NCBI RefSeq assembly: GCF_963924675.1
Contig: NC_089230.1
Location: 70,733,223 to 70,797,222, forward strand
From: Phocoena phocoena
Taxonomy: Eukaryota > Chordata > Mammalia > Artiodactyla > Phocoenidae
Reading direction: 5' to 3'
DNA length: 64,000 bases
The position numbers were made by a program, and so were the translations under genes. Position 1 is the first letter of the stretch. Each line of letters begins with the position of its first letter. The notes under the pieces are model-generated. The model saw nothing but the letters and a program-made list of their open reading frames with translations. It was not told where the DNA came from and did not search any database. Shown here piece after piece: positions 10,674 through 23,139 of the stretch.

Positions 10674-13640
10674 CATACGGTCATGTTAGTTATAAATCCA
10701 CAAGGAGGATACAGGATGCCTTATCCTCAAGCTCATCTGACAAATTTTTGCACAGAGCATCTCATTATACTGTGAACACATTTTTCAGAAATGCTGCATC
10801 CGAATGTCATACTGCATGTGCTTTTTTCTTTTGACATTAGATACTCAGCCTCAGGAAGCACATGAGGTGGGAGCAATGGAGAGAGTTGAAAGATAACAAG
10901 AGTGGTGAGTGGAGAAAGTTAGCAGAGTCATTTAACACGCCTGCCTGTAAAACCAACCAACTCAAGTGCTATAGTATTTCTTCACACAGGTCCAGAGAGG
11001 ATTCATTAATTAGTGTTTGAAAAACAGATCATTGGGGAAGGTACCATGTGAATGTGGTAATCATCAGCACCACTCACAATCACGTCAATAACATGTGGTG
11101 ATGGCATGTTGACTCTGATTATGAACAGTTGTTGGTGTTGATAAAGCTGTGAACTTTGAATCATTAAATGTGCTTGCTTTGTGGTTTTGAAACCCCAAGG
11201 CAGATGTTATGTAGTAGAGTTAAGTTATATCTTGAATATGTGCCTGGAGTCCAAAGCTGAGAAAGAAAACCATCAAAGAGCCCAGAGCACATGACAAACA
11301 GGCTTTGACAAAGCATCTCCCAGGAGAGTCGCCATGGAGAAGTGATGTGATAGGTTAGTTCCATTGTCCTATTTCTCTTTCCTGTTAAAGAGTATTTTGC
11401 CAGCTCAGCTTGCTGTACATGGAAGTTCACAGTGCACTGTCAACCTTAATACATTTTCCATTAACTTTTATTCATTCTAAACACAAAGCACCAGGAAAAA
11501 AATCTTGATGATCAAATACATTCCCAAATGACTCTTCACTCCTTAAAATGGATAGAGCAATTTGAGAATAATTTTTGAAAATGGATAATCTTCTGAAAAG
11601 TCCCTGTGAGATGTTGCCTGCCCACTCCCACTTGCCAACTATATCGTCCTACAGAAGACTTATTTTTCATGCCAGAAAAGGGGGAGCGAGTAGGGGAGAG
11701 AAGCAAAGCACAGAAATGTAACTATCAGCCATTGAAATGAGGTATTTGGCTGGTTGAAAGAGAAAGACCAGCTATATTGCTTTGACCTCTAACTTCTATT
11801 TGTCCTTTGGCTATTAACCTAATTTTGGTTCACTCCTTGACTTTTCCAACTAGTAACTGAATTGCCCCCAAATTAGGTTTTCATCGGTTTTCACACCCTG
11901 AAAACCCGTGTGTTCAATTTCTGGACCATTCACCTAACCTTTGATACTGGATTTTATTGTAACACCCTCCTAACAGACACTTACATGGACAGGAATATTC
12001 TAGCAGGGCATGCCCCAATTTAGAGCACCCAGTTTTGCCTTGGCCTTCTTGGTTCTGCTGCCCACTGTGTTTTAGCAAACCACTGCTAACTGCACTCCAG
12101 ACCTACTAAAAATGATTTCTGAGCGTTCCTCCATGCACTTGAAAACACAGTGGCTAAACATGTGGCTGAGAATATAGAAGGTAGTATTCTTAATATATTT
12201 CTGGAGAAGAGAGACAGTTGTAATAACACACTGCAACATAAAAGTCCTTTATAATGAACATGTTGAAGGTTTCTGTGAATCCTCAATTTTTTTTTCGACT
12301 TTCACATGATCATAGAAGATGCATTCTCCTTTTAAGAGAGATGAGCAGCCATGTCATCAGCAGTCTTTGAAAAATTGATCACTTTTGTGTCCCAGCAAGA
12401 AGGGCACTTTACAAATGGTGTTACCTATAAACTGTGGGAAAAAACATTTAGGGAATAATAGTGGCAATCCCTGGGGACAAGATGGCTATCTCTGGTTGCT
12501 ATGCTCCTTGCTCCTGCTTTAGCCCCACTCTCTTATCCCACCTTCTAAAAATGACTTAGTGGAAATGAGGGTGGGTGAGGTTAAGGTAGAATATGGGGTA
12601 TGGAGTGGAAACTTGTTGATAACTGACTTCAGTAGTTTCCAAACCAAAAAGCCACCCTGAACGTCCCACAAAATGCAAAATGTCCTTCCATTAAAACAGT
12701 AAGCTTTATTGAGAGTGTTATAAGAGATCTCTCCACTCTTCCCCATGTTTTATTATTGGTAGGTATAGTTTTGTATATGCATAACAATGTCTGCAAAGAT
12801 CCCAACCAAATTATGGAAGGTGTTTCTGAAGTCTCTAATAATGTCTACATGAGAGCCTCATATATTCATAACGCATGTGGTATGATTTGTGTCTAGATGA
12901 AGGGTCTGTCCTCTTTGTGCTTAATGCATTCATTTGTCTGCCTATTTAAGCAAATAATTTTAACTACACTCAACTTTTTTAAAGAATTTAGACTTAGTTA
13001 TTTGAATATCAGTTAATGTGCTTTAGAGTAAGACAGTAGTCCATTCAAGGGATGTGGAAGTGTTTGCACCGGAACAGTTGTGCTTTCAGAGTTTCACCTG
13101 TTTTTGCTTTTTGTTATTTTTCTTTGTCAACACTTGCTGTCAGTCTTTTTTTATGCTGTCAGTTTAGACTGTAACGGCCTCCTCCCCAACCCCATCCTTT
13201 ATTGCTAGACCTAATATGTTGTGGGTTGGGAAACCTCTCTGTTTTGTCAGTTATCTGGAAGATAAAATCAATGGATTCTCTTTAGGATAAGCATGACATA
13301 TTCATGTTTATTTTATGGACTCTGGGGTTCCTATCACTGCTTTTCAACAACTTTCGGGAAGGGAGCTGAGTTCCTAGTTCTCAGCTGAGTTTTGGGTAGA
13401 TGATTTTATCATAAGATGAGTTCTGATTGGTAAAGGGTTCATCCAGTACAGTCCTAATATATTCTTTAAAACTTGTCATTTTACCATTTCTCTCTTCCAT
13501 AGCCCTATGATATAAAATACTCAGTGAGGGAGAATTTAAAATTTTTATAGTTTAGTAATTTCCCTTTCACTCTTGTTGGTCTCAGTTTCCATTTTCTCTT
13601 CTTCTCTCCTTTCATGTTTTGCCCTGCCATTTCCCACTGT
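10674..13640. other. Unassigned, repeat-poor sequence
   Basis: Nearly 3 kb in which I recognise no transposon and no exon. The short open frames on both strands (11164-11430, 12086-12286, 12519-12746) have no domain. Confidence 0.35.
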
Positions 13641-13643
13641 ATT

Positions 13644-13678
<35 letters not shown>

Positions 13679-13682
13679 ATGT
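13644..13682. repeat. (CT)n(GT)n compound microsatellite
   Basis: About eleven CT units are followed directly by about seven GT units on the + strand. Confidence 0.95.
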
Positions 13683-13799
13683 GTGGCTATCAGGAGGCTT
13701 AATTAGGGGGATCTAAAAATATGGGGTTCAAAAGAAATTGGTATGTTTTTAGGTAGTGAATCTGCTTCTACATTTTTTCCTGATCTCAATTTATACCTC

Positions 13800-13926
13800 C
13801 TCATCATGCTTTGTCCTCTAATCTGCTTGATTTTTCTTCCTGGCATTTACCACCTGATGTATTATATATGTATTTGTTTTGTTTACTGCTATAGGCTCAA
13901 CATCTAGAAATATATCTAGCATATAG
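13800..13926 (+). repeat. L2 LINE 3' fragment
   Basis: 'cctggcatttaccacctga', 'tatttgttttgtttactg' and 'ctcaacatctagaaatata' follow the L2 3' end in sense orientation. L2 is an extinct LINE shared by mammals and the source of MIR mobilisation. Confidence 0.5.
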
Positions 13927-14079
13927 CTTTCTTTTTTTTTTACAGTGAGGCCCTCAGATTCCTGAAGTCACTTTTAAGATGAGTTGTCATGCTCCGCTTT
14001 AGAGAAATTCAGAACATGCTTTTAATATCCATTCTTTCATTGGTGTTTGGGTTACTTGTAAGATTTCTATATAAATAAG

Positions 14080-14315
14080 ATATAGTGCTTACCATGTATA
14101 TAAGCTCTTTATAAGTATTTACCCATTTAAGCCTCACAACATCTCTCTAAGCAGGAGCTTTTATTATCCCGTTTATAGATGAAGAAAATGAAGCACAAAG
14201 ATGTCAAATATCTTGCCCAAGGTCACACTGCTCTTACATGGCAGAGGCAGGAATTGAACGGGCAATCTGTTTTCAGTGTCCTTGCACTTAATCTCTAAGC
14301 ACCACAGCCTAAAAC
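14080..14315 (-). repeat. MIR SINE, nearly complete
   Basis: Antisense MIR runs from the tail through 'gcctcacaacatctctcta', 'tagatgaagaaaatgaag', 'ttgcccaaggtcacactgc' and 'gaattgaacgggcaatctg' to the tRNA-like head. It is among the best preserved MIR copies in the window. Confidence 0.75.
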
Positions 14316-16404
14316 TTCATGCTGGACTGCATAATAATTTATTATATACATCTTCAATTGAGCCAGTTTAGTATGTTTCTGATGATCTCTCTTATTTTGG
14401 TGGACCTATTAGAATTATCACCACTCAAGGTGAAGATTTGTAACAGGCAAAGCTTTGCCAATTAATCTCAACATTCATAATTTATTGAACAAGGGAAGCA
14501 AATGATTTCCTATTTTAGTTTCCTGATCAAAGTACTGAAGCCAAAGGAGGAAAATGTGACTTTATAATCTTAAAAACATTTCCCAAAGAAATTAGTGTCA
14601 TATCTTCTTTTGTATAGGGGTATATTCTACCAACATTTTCCCAAAAATCCGAGAACAAATACTGAACAAAATTCTACTACAATTCTCAGCAAATTCTAGG
14701 CAGGGCTCAGCAGCAAGTATATACATAACTACATACATATGTATGTAGAAATTTACAAGCTACAATATCCAGACATCATGAGGTGAGGCTCATAATTTTC
14801 TCAACCTTGCCAGACTGTAGCAACATTTATGATCTGGAGGAGATTTATTGATTTTAGTTTTTATCCTCTCATAATAGGAAACCACGCTTTAGACCATTGA
14901 CCTCCTCTTGTTATAATGAGTAAAGAAATATATTTATAATACCATTCCTGGAAACAGGCAAGCTTTTTAAGGCATTATGAAGAAGTGCTGGTACTATAAT
15001 GGTGGTGCTTATAACAAAGGTTATAAAATAGCCATTTAACACTTGAAAATAGGAGAGCTTATTACATTGATTGGATTTTCCCTTGTCTTATTACTTGAGT
15101 AACTTCACTGTGTTTCATTTTGTGACTGGTTATTTAAATAACTGAGTGAGCACATTTCAGAACATTGTACTCTAGGAAGCAAATACTCTTCAGAGAAAAT
15201 CAGATGTCAAAACAGGTCACTATCTAGTCTTGAGTATGGATTATTCTAGAAGGGATTTTATTAAAGAAATAGAGACAAACAGAGAAGGAGAAAGCATTCA
15301 CCTCCAGATAATGAAGATATAGAAACAACAATCTTTTAAACTTTTGTAGTGACCCTGAGAAGTAGGCAAGGAAAACAAATACTACACAATGTTTGAATTC
15401 TCTTGATTTAATGTTACAGTTTCTAGCTGAGGGATCTAGGCATATATAAATCAGTGAATCTCTCCATGGCTAAATTCTTCTATAAAAGTAGTCAAGGCTA
15501 TCCCCTGTCTCACAGAAATATTTTGATTAAAAATAAATTCATTATAAATATAAGCTGCTATCATTAAGAAAATTTTGAAGATATTAAATACCATCTGTTG
15601 CTATTAAATACCATCTGTTGCTAAATTAGTGGATTGATAATTTAAGATATTCGTGTCTACTTTCAGACCCCCAAACGAACGCAAGTACAACTTGCTTTTA
15701 ACAAATTAGTGTGTGTAAAATAAGAGGAGAATCAAAGGAACTCTGAGATGGGTCTGACAGAAGAGGGAAATCTTATATCCACAGGAGGGTGAGGCTGCTA
15801 GATCTCTCAGCTCCCCTCAGCCATATCCTCCTAACTCATAAACCCATTTCAGCCCCAGATTTCGGGGGCCTCTCCTGACCCTGTACAGAGGGACCAGATC
15901 CAGACCTGCACAACCTCCATTTGAGCATACACCTGATGGAAGAGGTGAAAGTCAGGCAGGATATCTTACAAACATTCCACTAGCTGAGATTGCTGATGAG
16001 CATCCTCTCAGATCAGAGGGGGTCCTACACAGAATTGACTCGAATACATTCAGAACAGTTGGCATGGCATCAAAGCATTCCAGATACCAGGAAAAATACT
16101 TGGAGATCTCTACCGGCTTTCTACTAACCTTATATAATAATTCAATAGAACTATATGACCTAGCTCTTTCGATTATTCATTTTGGCAAAGCCAAGTGGTT
16201 TGCTAGTATTACATCATGATCGCTCAGTTAGAAGTGCTAACATGCAAACATAGTGAAAGAGACCTCCTATTTTACCTCATTTGTAAATCAAATTACAAAG
16301 AAACATTTGAACATGTGATACCCTCTTAGAAGCTTAAAATTACAGCCTCTATCAAAGTTCTAAAATAATTCAGCGTTCACTGAGTAATTTTAATCGCTCT
16401 TGTC
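14316..16404. other. Unassigned sequence with a 20-bp tandem duplication
   Basis: About 2.1 kb without a recognised transposon. It contains a perfect back-to-back duplication of attaaataccatctgttgct at 15583-15602 and 15603-15622. No gene-like open frame. Confidence 0.45.
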
Positions 16405-16660
16405 TATTGAGTTTACTTCATTCCAGGGACTGGGCTAAGTTTTTCCCATGTATCATCTTACTTAATCCCTACAACAACCTACTGCGATAGGGATCAATTT
16501 TATCTCCATTTATAAAATGGGAAATATGGCTCAGAGAAGTGGAGTAGTTTACTCTTGATGCTAAGACAGTAAGTAGTGGAGCTGGAGTTCTAATTTGAGG
16601 TAATTGGGCTCCAGAGCCAGTGCAAAGAACAACTTCCCTCACCAACAGAAACACTCCTGG
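16405..16660 (-). repeat. MIR SINE, nearly complete
   Basis: Antisense MIR with 'ttccagggactgggctaag', 'ttaatccctacaacaacct', 'tttataaaatgggaaatat', 'agtaagtagtggagctgg' and 'tgggctccagagccagtgc' in the expected order. Confidence 0.75.
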
Positions 16661-16954
16661 AAGGAATATATGCAGATTGTGTGTCATGCTGTAAGCTAAT
16701 GATTGACATATTTAATGAGATTTGGATTTCTAATATTATTAACTTACATCTGGAATGCCACATCTAGGATTTGCAAACTTAATCCTTGTGGAGACCCAGC
16801 ATTTGAACTGGGGAGAAAGCAGCATTTTTTTTCTTTTTCAATTTTGCTCCACCCTCAGGAGCTTTAGTTAAATCATTCTTCTGCCCAGTGCTTCAGAGAG
16901 AGGGTCCGTCTCTGTGCTTTTGTAAGTCTTACCGTTTCTTCTGAGGAATGGAAT

Positions 16955-17383
16955 ATTGCCTGCCATATCAGTAAACAAAGGATGTTACAGTCATCGGCAC
17001 TTGCAGCCACTGTCCACGGTGAGCTGGTGAGCCCTGAGGAAACTCAGTATGTGAAAGCACAGGGTACCAGGCCCAGATAGCTGAGGTGCATATCAAACGA
17101 ATGATTTCAGTGAGCCCAGACTCTTGCATCTTCCCATACATAGAAAAGCACTAAATTCCTTAACTTGAGATCTCTGGTTTTCCTTTACTAACAGTAATCT
17201 TCTGTTCCTACTGCCTGCCCTTTGTTGCAAAACTCCTGTGCATCCTGGCTCCCCCCTTAACTCCTGGGAATTCTCTCAGGGTTCCTTGAGATACTGTCTC
17301 CAGTGCATGAAGTCCTAAAAATTTCCACCGAATAAAACATAACTCTCAACTTGTAGGTTGTGCATTTACTTTCTTAGTCGACA
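16955..17383 (+). mobile_element. Probable old endogenous-retrovirus LTR
   Basis: The 3' part has an LTR layout: a polyadenylation signal (aataaa, 17331-17336) followed by 'aactctcaacttgtaggttg' and a terminal CA at 17383. Sequence upstream ('ggtgagctggtgagccctga', 'aaagcactaaattccttaa') agrees with an ERV1-like LTR I recognise only loosely. The left edge is uncertain, no duplication was found and no viral genes adjoin. Confidence 0.5.
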
Positions 17384-17433
17384 CTTCTTACTTGATATTT
17401 GTTAGTCTAGAGGTGGGTAGCTTGCTCTGATGA

Positions 17434-17760
17434 CCTGATTTTTGGGGGTATTTTTTTGGCTGTGTTGGGTTTTCGTTGCCGCGCGTGGGCTTTTCTCTAG
17501 TGTGGCGAGCGGGGGCTACACTTTGTTGTGGTGCGCAGGCTTCTCATTGTGGTGACTTCTGTTGTGGAGCACGGGCTCTAGGCACGTGGGCTTCAGTAGT
17601 TGTGGTACGCAGGCTCAGTAGTTGTGGTGCGCAGGCTCAGTAGTGGTGGCACATGGGCTTAGTTGCTCTGCGGCATGTGGGATCTTCCTGGATCAGGGAT
17701 CCACCCATGTCCCCTGCATTGGCAGGCAGATTCTTAACCACTGTGCCACCAGGGACGTCC
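17434..17760 (-). mobile_element. CHR-type SINE, long form
   Basis: The minus-strand head ends at 17760 ('ccaccagggacgtccc'); the B box is present in antisense and the A-rich tail lies at the left. The body contains three back-to-back 22-bp units (17594-17615, 17616-17637, 17638-17659) of the cagtagttgtggtNcgcaggct type. Flanks ctctgatga (17425-17433) and ctctgctga (17761-17769) are a possible 9-bp duplication. Confidence 0.85.
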
Positions 17761-17769
17761 CTCTGCTGA

Positions 17770-18457
17770 TTAATCCTCACTCTTATTTAGTGAGGCACTG
17801 TGTCCCTATTTCTTAGGGGTGTGGCCTTCTCAGAACTCCATCCCTCTCCCAGCTGTAGTTCTGGGTCCAGCACTTTATTCCTGCCCTTCGCTTAGGGCAA
17901 GAGGTTGTTGTTGTTGTTTATTTGTTCTCTGTTCACTTCTCTCTAACTGCAGTGGATTTTCAGCAGCATCCTAAAAGTGGCTGTGCTTCTGCACTATATA
18001 CTTTTCCCCGCGTGCACACATAGTTTAAAGATTTTTTTCCCATAGGGAAGGATTTGGGTGAGGTTGTGTGCCTTTCCCACAGTGGTTGCTCTTCCCTGCC
18101 CCTGGCTTGGGCCATGAGGGACCCTTTCTCAGGCCCCTTGCCAACCTGCGAGCTGTGTGGTGAACAGGCTGCAAGTGGGTGAAAACTCCCTTTATAACAG
18201 CCTCCCCAGAGGTTTCTGTATTTATCCCTCATTTTGCCTTTACTGATTTAATAACTTTAGCTAATTTCTTCTTACAGTGTCTGTCCCAGATAAACAGTGT
18301 TTCCGTCTTATCTCTCCTTGAAGTCTCTGTGAACTCAGTTTTCTGATGGGTCAATAAAACTTGTGAATTTGCAGTTTGTCAGGCTTATTTATTTTTTTGT
18401 CATTGTATGTGTTGGACCTATGCTCTTTCTGGCTTTCTACATCCCAAGGAGAAATTT
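17770..18457. other. Unassigned, repeat-like sequence
   Basis: The text from about 17930 to 18400 has the feel of a dispersed repeat (possibly an old L1 or LTR end, with aataaa near 18354), but I cannot assign a family or edges. No gene is supported. Confidence 0.25.
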
Positions 18458-18650
18458 AAAAGCAATACAAGTTTATTGCAAAAACCTGGGAAAAGGCACA
18501 AGAATATTAAAGAGAAAATAAAAATCACCCACAGCCTCCCTATGTAGGGATGAATGTTTTGGCATGTTTCTCATACATTATATGTACCTTATAAAGAAAG
18601 TTTTGAACAGACCGTGTATATTGCTTTGAAATCTACTTTTTTTCCTGCTT
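18458..18650 (-). repeat. Probable ancient L1 fragment
   Basis: 'aatattaaagagaaaataaa' followed by 'aatcacccacagcctccct' and 'gttttgaacagaccgtgtat' has the layout of an old L1 end in antisense. The same layout recurs at 30990-31430. Confidence 0.35.
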
Positions 18651-19298
18651 GAGTGTCCTTGACTCTATGGACAACAGTTGATACGGGCTCAGGATAGATC
18701 CCTAGATCTACAGATGCTTTCTTAACTATTCACCTTAATACAACTATCAAAGCCAAAACTCTGGATTGCCAGAATTTGGCATAAACCCTTAGGACAACAG
18801 CCAGTGTTAAGGGTTTTGTTGCTGTTATTGTTGTTGTTTTCATTTCAGGGTTTCTACTTTCTCTTTATTTGGAGACTCTGCCCATTTCTTCCTTTTGAGC
18901 CAGCTTGGTGATATATTTTAAAAGATGATTTTTAATATTTTAGCCACAATTTTTTTCTTTCTTTGAGTAGGACCCTCTGGATGATCTCTTTGGGAATAGA
19001 AGTCAAAAGCCATTTTTAGTCTTCCTGTGTTCCTCTTCAATCCAGCTTATTTGGCCTTACTAAATAAAAATATCTGATTATATTGTTAGCCTTTAGGTAT
19101 GGATGGATTTTTTCCACAACTTGATTATAAATTGTTTGAAAGAAGGAATAGTTCATGTTTTTTGGTTGTTTATAGTCTCTGAAGGCTCCAGCAGAAGATA
19201 CTGAATGTAAAAGTGGTTAATAAATAGTTTTTTAAAAATAATGCTTCATTGATGCAAGTACCATTTTTTTCTCTAGGTTGGAACGTGGACCATCAATA
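18651..19298. other. Unassigned sequence
   Basis: Nothing recognised apart from a GTT-rich run near 18819-18840. Confidence 0.35.
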
Positions 19299-19309
19299 TG
19301 AGCAATGTG

Positions 19310-19630
19310 GGGACTTCCCCGGTGGTCCAGTGGTAAAGAATCCCCCTTCCAATGCAGGGGACGCGGGTTCGATCCCTGGTTAGGGAACTAAGATCCCACA
19401 TGCCGCGGGGCAACTAAGCCCGCGTGCCACAGACTACAGAGCCCACGTGCCCTGGAGCCTGTGCGCCACAACTAGAGAGAAACTCGCACACCACAACGAA
19501 GAGCCCGCGCGCTGCAGCAAAAGATCCCGCATGCCTCAGTGAAGATCCCGCATGCTGCAACTAAGACCTGATGCAGCCCAAAATAAATTAAACAAATAAA
19601 TAAATAATAAATAAAATTTTTTTAAGAATG
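19310..19630 (+). mobile_element. CHR-type SINE, long form
   Basis: Full-length type: head 'ggacttccccggtggtccag', B box ggttcgatccc (19366-19376), a body with repeated 'gcgccacaactagagagaa'-like modules and an (AAATA)-rich tail. Flanks tgagcaatgtg (19299-19309) and tgagcaatttg (19631-19641) are an 11-bp duplication with one difference. Confidence 0.9.
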
Positions 19631-19789
19631 TGAGCAATTTGAACAAACATGAGAAAACTCATGACAATGCATTTGCTATTTAGAGTAGAAAAGTCATGTT
19701 TCTTTCTTGTTGAATATGAAATTAATTTCTTACTTTGTAACACAGCTCTTCAAAATTTATCTTAAGGCTAGATACAGCATTATTTAATG

Positions 19790-19880
19790 GAAATTCCACA
19801 ATGCTGAAGTTTGACCAACTTGGGTTTTGAATTCCAGTACTATACTAACTAGTTAAATGACTTTAAGTGAACAGTTATTC
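19790..19880 (+). repeat. MIR-like fragment
   Basis: 'cttgggttttgaattccagt' and 'gttaaatgactttaagtg' match the MIR region around the tRNA-like B box and 'gtgaccttgggcaag'. Diverged. Confidence 0.4.
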
Positions 19881-20035
19881 ATTATTCAATCACTCATTCA
19901 GCAATACATATTGAGCATGTGTCATACGTCAGACATTAGTGCTAGGCATGTAGTTACCAGCGGCACAGACAAGACGCTCATCCTCATGATGCCTACAAAC
20001 TAGCAGGGACATGCACATTAACTAAGCGAACACAT
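19881..20035 (-). repeat. L2 LINE 3' fragment
   Basis: 'tcactcattcagcaataca', 'attgagcatgtgtcatacg', 'tagtgctaggcatgtag' and 'ctcatcctcatgatgcct' follow the antisense L2 3' end (attcattcaacaaatattta onwards). Confidence 0.6.
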
Positions 20036-20143
20036 GAGCTAATATTACATAAACATACAATTAGTTTTTGTTTTTATTTATTTCATTCTATTCTTTCTTG
20101 CTCTCTTAAAAGAGATCTTTTCCATCAACATTTTAAAAAGTGT

Positions 20144-20346
20144 TGGGCTTCCCTGGTGGCGCAGTGGTTGACAGTCCGCCTGCCGATGCAGGGGACATGG
20201 GTTCGTGCCCCGGTCCGGGAAGATCCAACATGCCGCGGAGCGGCTGGGCCCGTGAGCCATGGCCGCTGAGCCTGCGCGTCCAGAGCCTGTGCTCCGCAAC
20301 TGGCGAGGTCGCAGCAGTGGGAGGCCCGCGTACCGCAAAAAAAAAA
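20144..20346 (+). mobile_element. CHR-type SINE, 205-bp cetacean form
   Basis: GC-rich copy: 'gggcttccctggtggcgcag', B box 'gggttcgtgcccc', 'acatgccgcggagcggctgg', 'ggccgctgagcctgcgcgtc', ending 'cccgcgtaccgc' and an A tail. It is flanked by a perfect 17-bp duplication aacattttaaaaagtgt (20127-20143 and 20347-20363). Perfect flanks and a CpG-rich body point to a recent insertion. Confidence 0.95.
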
Positions 20347-20363
20347 AACATTTTAAAAAGTGT

Positions 20364-21509
20364 AAATGACTACCTTCCAATATGTAGCCAATGCCTCTCA
20401 CTGGTCACACATGGAAGACGTGGGAGCATGGAAAAGGCAGCCTGTGAGGATCAGTTCTCCTGTAAAACACAAGGTAATCTGTCCCCGTTAAAGTGGAGGA
20501 TGGGTGAGAACTGGATATGACAGTAAAAAGTCCAAAACTGGCACAAGGTCCACTACTATTATAGTCACAATGGACCATAAACTTTCACTGATTAATTATA
20601 TCTAAAGTTACTTATCTGAAAATAAAAGCTTCCTAAACAAGAGTTTCCGAACAATAACATTCTAGACAATAAAAGGAAGCATGTTTCCACATATAATTTT
20701 TAGGTAGTGACCACTTCACAAAATCCCACTTTTAAAGTCTGGTAGTATTGTTTTGGGGATTTTTTGAAATGCTATTTTAAACCATTTATTAGACTGGAAA
20801 ATATGACATTTAACAATAAGTTCATCCTTACTTGAAGTTTGTTTATATTGCTTTGGGGAAAATCGTTTGCTCAAGACATTTTCTATGACTTGAGTATATC
20901 AATTTATGTGATTCAGTGACTCAAACTTTTCAAAATAGTGATAGATTTCCATTTAGCAAACACTCTGTGTATTAACAGCCATTGGTCTATATGAAGAATT
21001 GGTTAAATTTCCCTTTTCTCCCAAGTTTTAAATAGAATTTTTCAATAGACTGATGACTTGTTTCCCAGTCAAACTGAAAATGGCATTTTGGAATCCTTAA
21101 AACATAGACTGCTACAACCAGGTTGCTCAGTCACACAGACAATCAAAATGGACTTATTATACAACTTTAAACTCCTCTTGTCTCATAAATGATGGAGAGA
21201 GAGATCAGCCATTACCATAGAGGGGTAGACTCAGGAAATCCACAAACTTCCAAGGTCAGACATACTCATCAGTAGCTGCCTAACCCCAGGTCGAGGAGTA
21301 AATTGTTTTGACAGATCTAGAAAAACAAGGACACTTGCTCCTCTGTGAAGCCTGCAAAGCCACAGGGACTGATAGCGGTGAAGTTCTTAATACCCTGTTT
21401 CTCCCTTAATTCAGAACTCCCCACAAGGTGTGTAGATATATGCTAAAATCATGATATAGAGACCATAGATACCAGCCTGAGAGAAGCATACAACCCTTAG
21501 AACCATAAT
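20364..21509. other. Unassigned sequence
   Basis: About 1.1 kb, AT-rich, no recognised repeat or exon. Confidence 0.35.
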
Positions 21510-21700
21510 AGTGATACATAACATTTATGCTAAATGCTTACACGTGTGCATGATATCATTTAATTTTTACAACGATCTTCTAAAGTAAATGCTATAATTT
21601 TTTACAGTTATAAGGATATTGAGTCAAAAAGAAGGTAGGTTACTTGCCCAAGGTCTCAGAACTAGTAAGATACAGAACCAGATTTTAATCCATTGTCTAA
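21510..21700 (-). repeat. MIR SINE fragment
   Basis: 'tttaatttttacaacgatc', 'ttttacagttataaggata', 'gttacttgcccaaggtctc' and 'agaaccagattttaatcca' follow antisense MIR. Confidence 0.65.
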
Positions 21701-23139
21701 ACTGAAGAGGATGAAGCTAAATGTAGTAGGTGTTAGTGCCTTTCCTATACTTCATCACTTCAAGTACATAATACATATTTATTGTATTAGTCATTGTGTT
21801 ACAGGCTGTGTCAGAGAGATACAGGTTATCTGTCACTAAATTCTAAACTTCAGTGCATAATGTATATCATTTAGAGCACTACTCTAATAATAGTGGGAGT
21901 AATTTTGATATTACTTGATATTATTTGGCCACAGGACACAGGAAATTCTGAACCCTTCCCAGAAAATCCCTTCCTTCCACAAGGTTCCCAAAGGAGTTAT
22001 ACACACAAGGAGAGAAGAATCAAAGTATCACTTTCTTGTGATACTCATGCCCCAAATCCTACAGTACTGAATTCTGGTAAAGTTGGGTCAGAACATGCAG
22101 CTTAAACTTTAATTCTAAACAAAGCTTCTGTCTCCTTTAAACCAGAACTTCAACCTTGGGTTCTCAGACCCTCTGGCCAGCCACATGGCACAAAATCCAA
22201 AGCAAGGATCTAGTGTGCATGAGAAGGGAGAAAGATGCATGGCCTGCCTCAAGCTAAAACACACCTAATGATCATTCATGAAGAGAAAAGGAATCAAAAG
22301 ATATTGAGACACGGCAGCACATGACCACTTAGCACACTGTGACTCCCACCCATCAAAACAAGGTGGAAGAAGTTCTCTGTGATCTGAACAATTGGATGAT
22401 AATCCCCTCTTCTTGGGTAGAAGAAAGAAAAAGGAAGAAGGAGCAGGGACATTCCCTTGTTAGAAGGAGAGTGTTGAACGTTCTCCTCTCCCCAAGAAGC
22501 CTGTGACTAATATAAAAAAAAGTGATGCCCTCACAGTCATCACTGATAAGAAACAAATACTAGGGTAACAAAAACCCAGTGAATAGCCGTGGGCAGATTA
22601 AAATCAATAGCGTAGAATCAAGTTTCCTGCCCAGTTTCCTATCCTTCTGGGACAAATCAGTTCTAGGTCTTGAGCAAGTTAAATAACTTTGGGGCTTAAG
22701 AATCTCATCTTTGAAACTAAAGAATTTTGTAAGCTAATAATGAAGCTCTAGAGAGAGTATGATTTCCCAACTATAAATAAGATAATACCTTGACAACCCA
22801 TGAACTATAGAGACCCTGAAGTTACACAATAAGCAGGAATCTAGTGCCTCTTTATAGGAAGTTGTTATTGGATCCAAGTTAAGGAAAATGGAAACAGTCT
22901 TCCAAGATTTACAAACAGACAAAAGTAATGTAACTAAATGTACATAGACAAAGTCTCAGAGACATCACCATTCTTCGTGTTAAAACTAACTTGACAACTG
23001 GCAAAGCGTATTGTTATTCTGTATTGCCTGAGAGATCCTGTGCAGAAGCCTTTGGATCTAAATGCTGAACACATTCTCTAAGCCCAGGGGATAGTTCAAA
23101 ATACCCCTTCCCCCTAGCCCTACCCCCAAGAAGGAGAAA
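21701..23139. other. Unassigned sequence
   Basis: About 1.4 kb with no repeat or exon I can support. Short open frames at 21893-22105 and on the minus strand at 22353-22922 show no domain. Confidence 0.35.

Noticed and set aside
10293..10834. Cluster of three overlapping plus-strand frames
   Set aside because: They overlap in different frames across a repeat-like segment and show no domain.
20133..20401. Several open frames over the SINE at 20144, repeated at 28335-28749, 54245-54629 and 62576-62895
   Set aside because: The same peptides recur at each SINE copy because the GC-rich SINE happens to be open in several frames; they are not genes.
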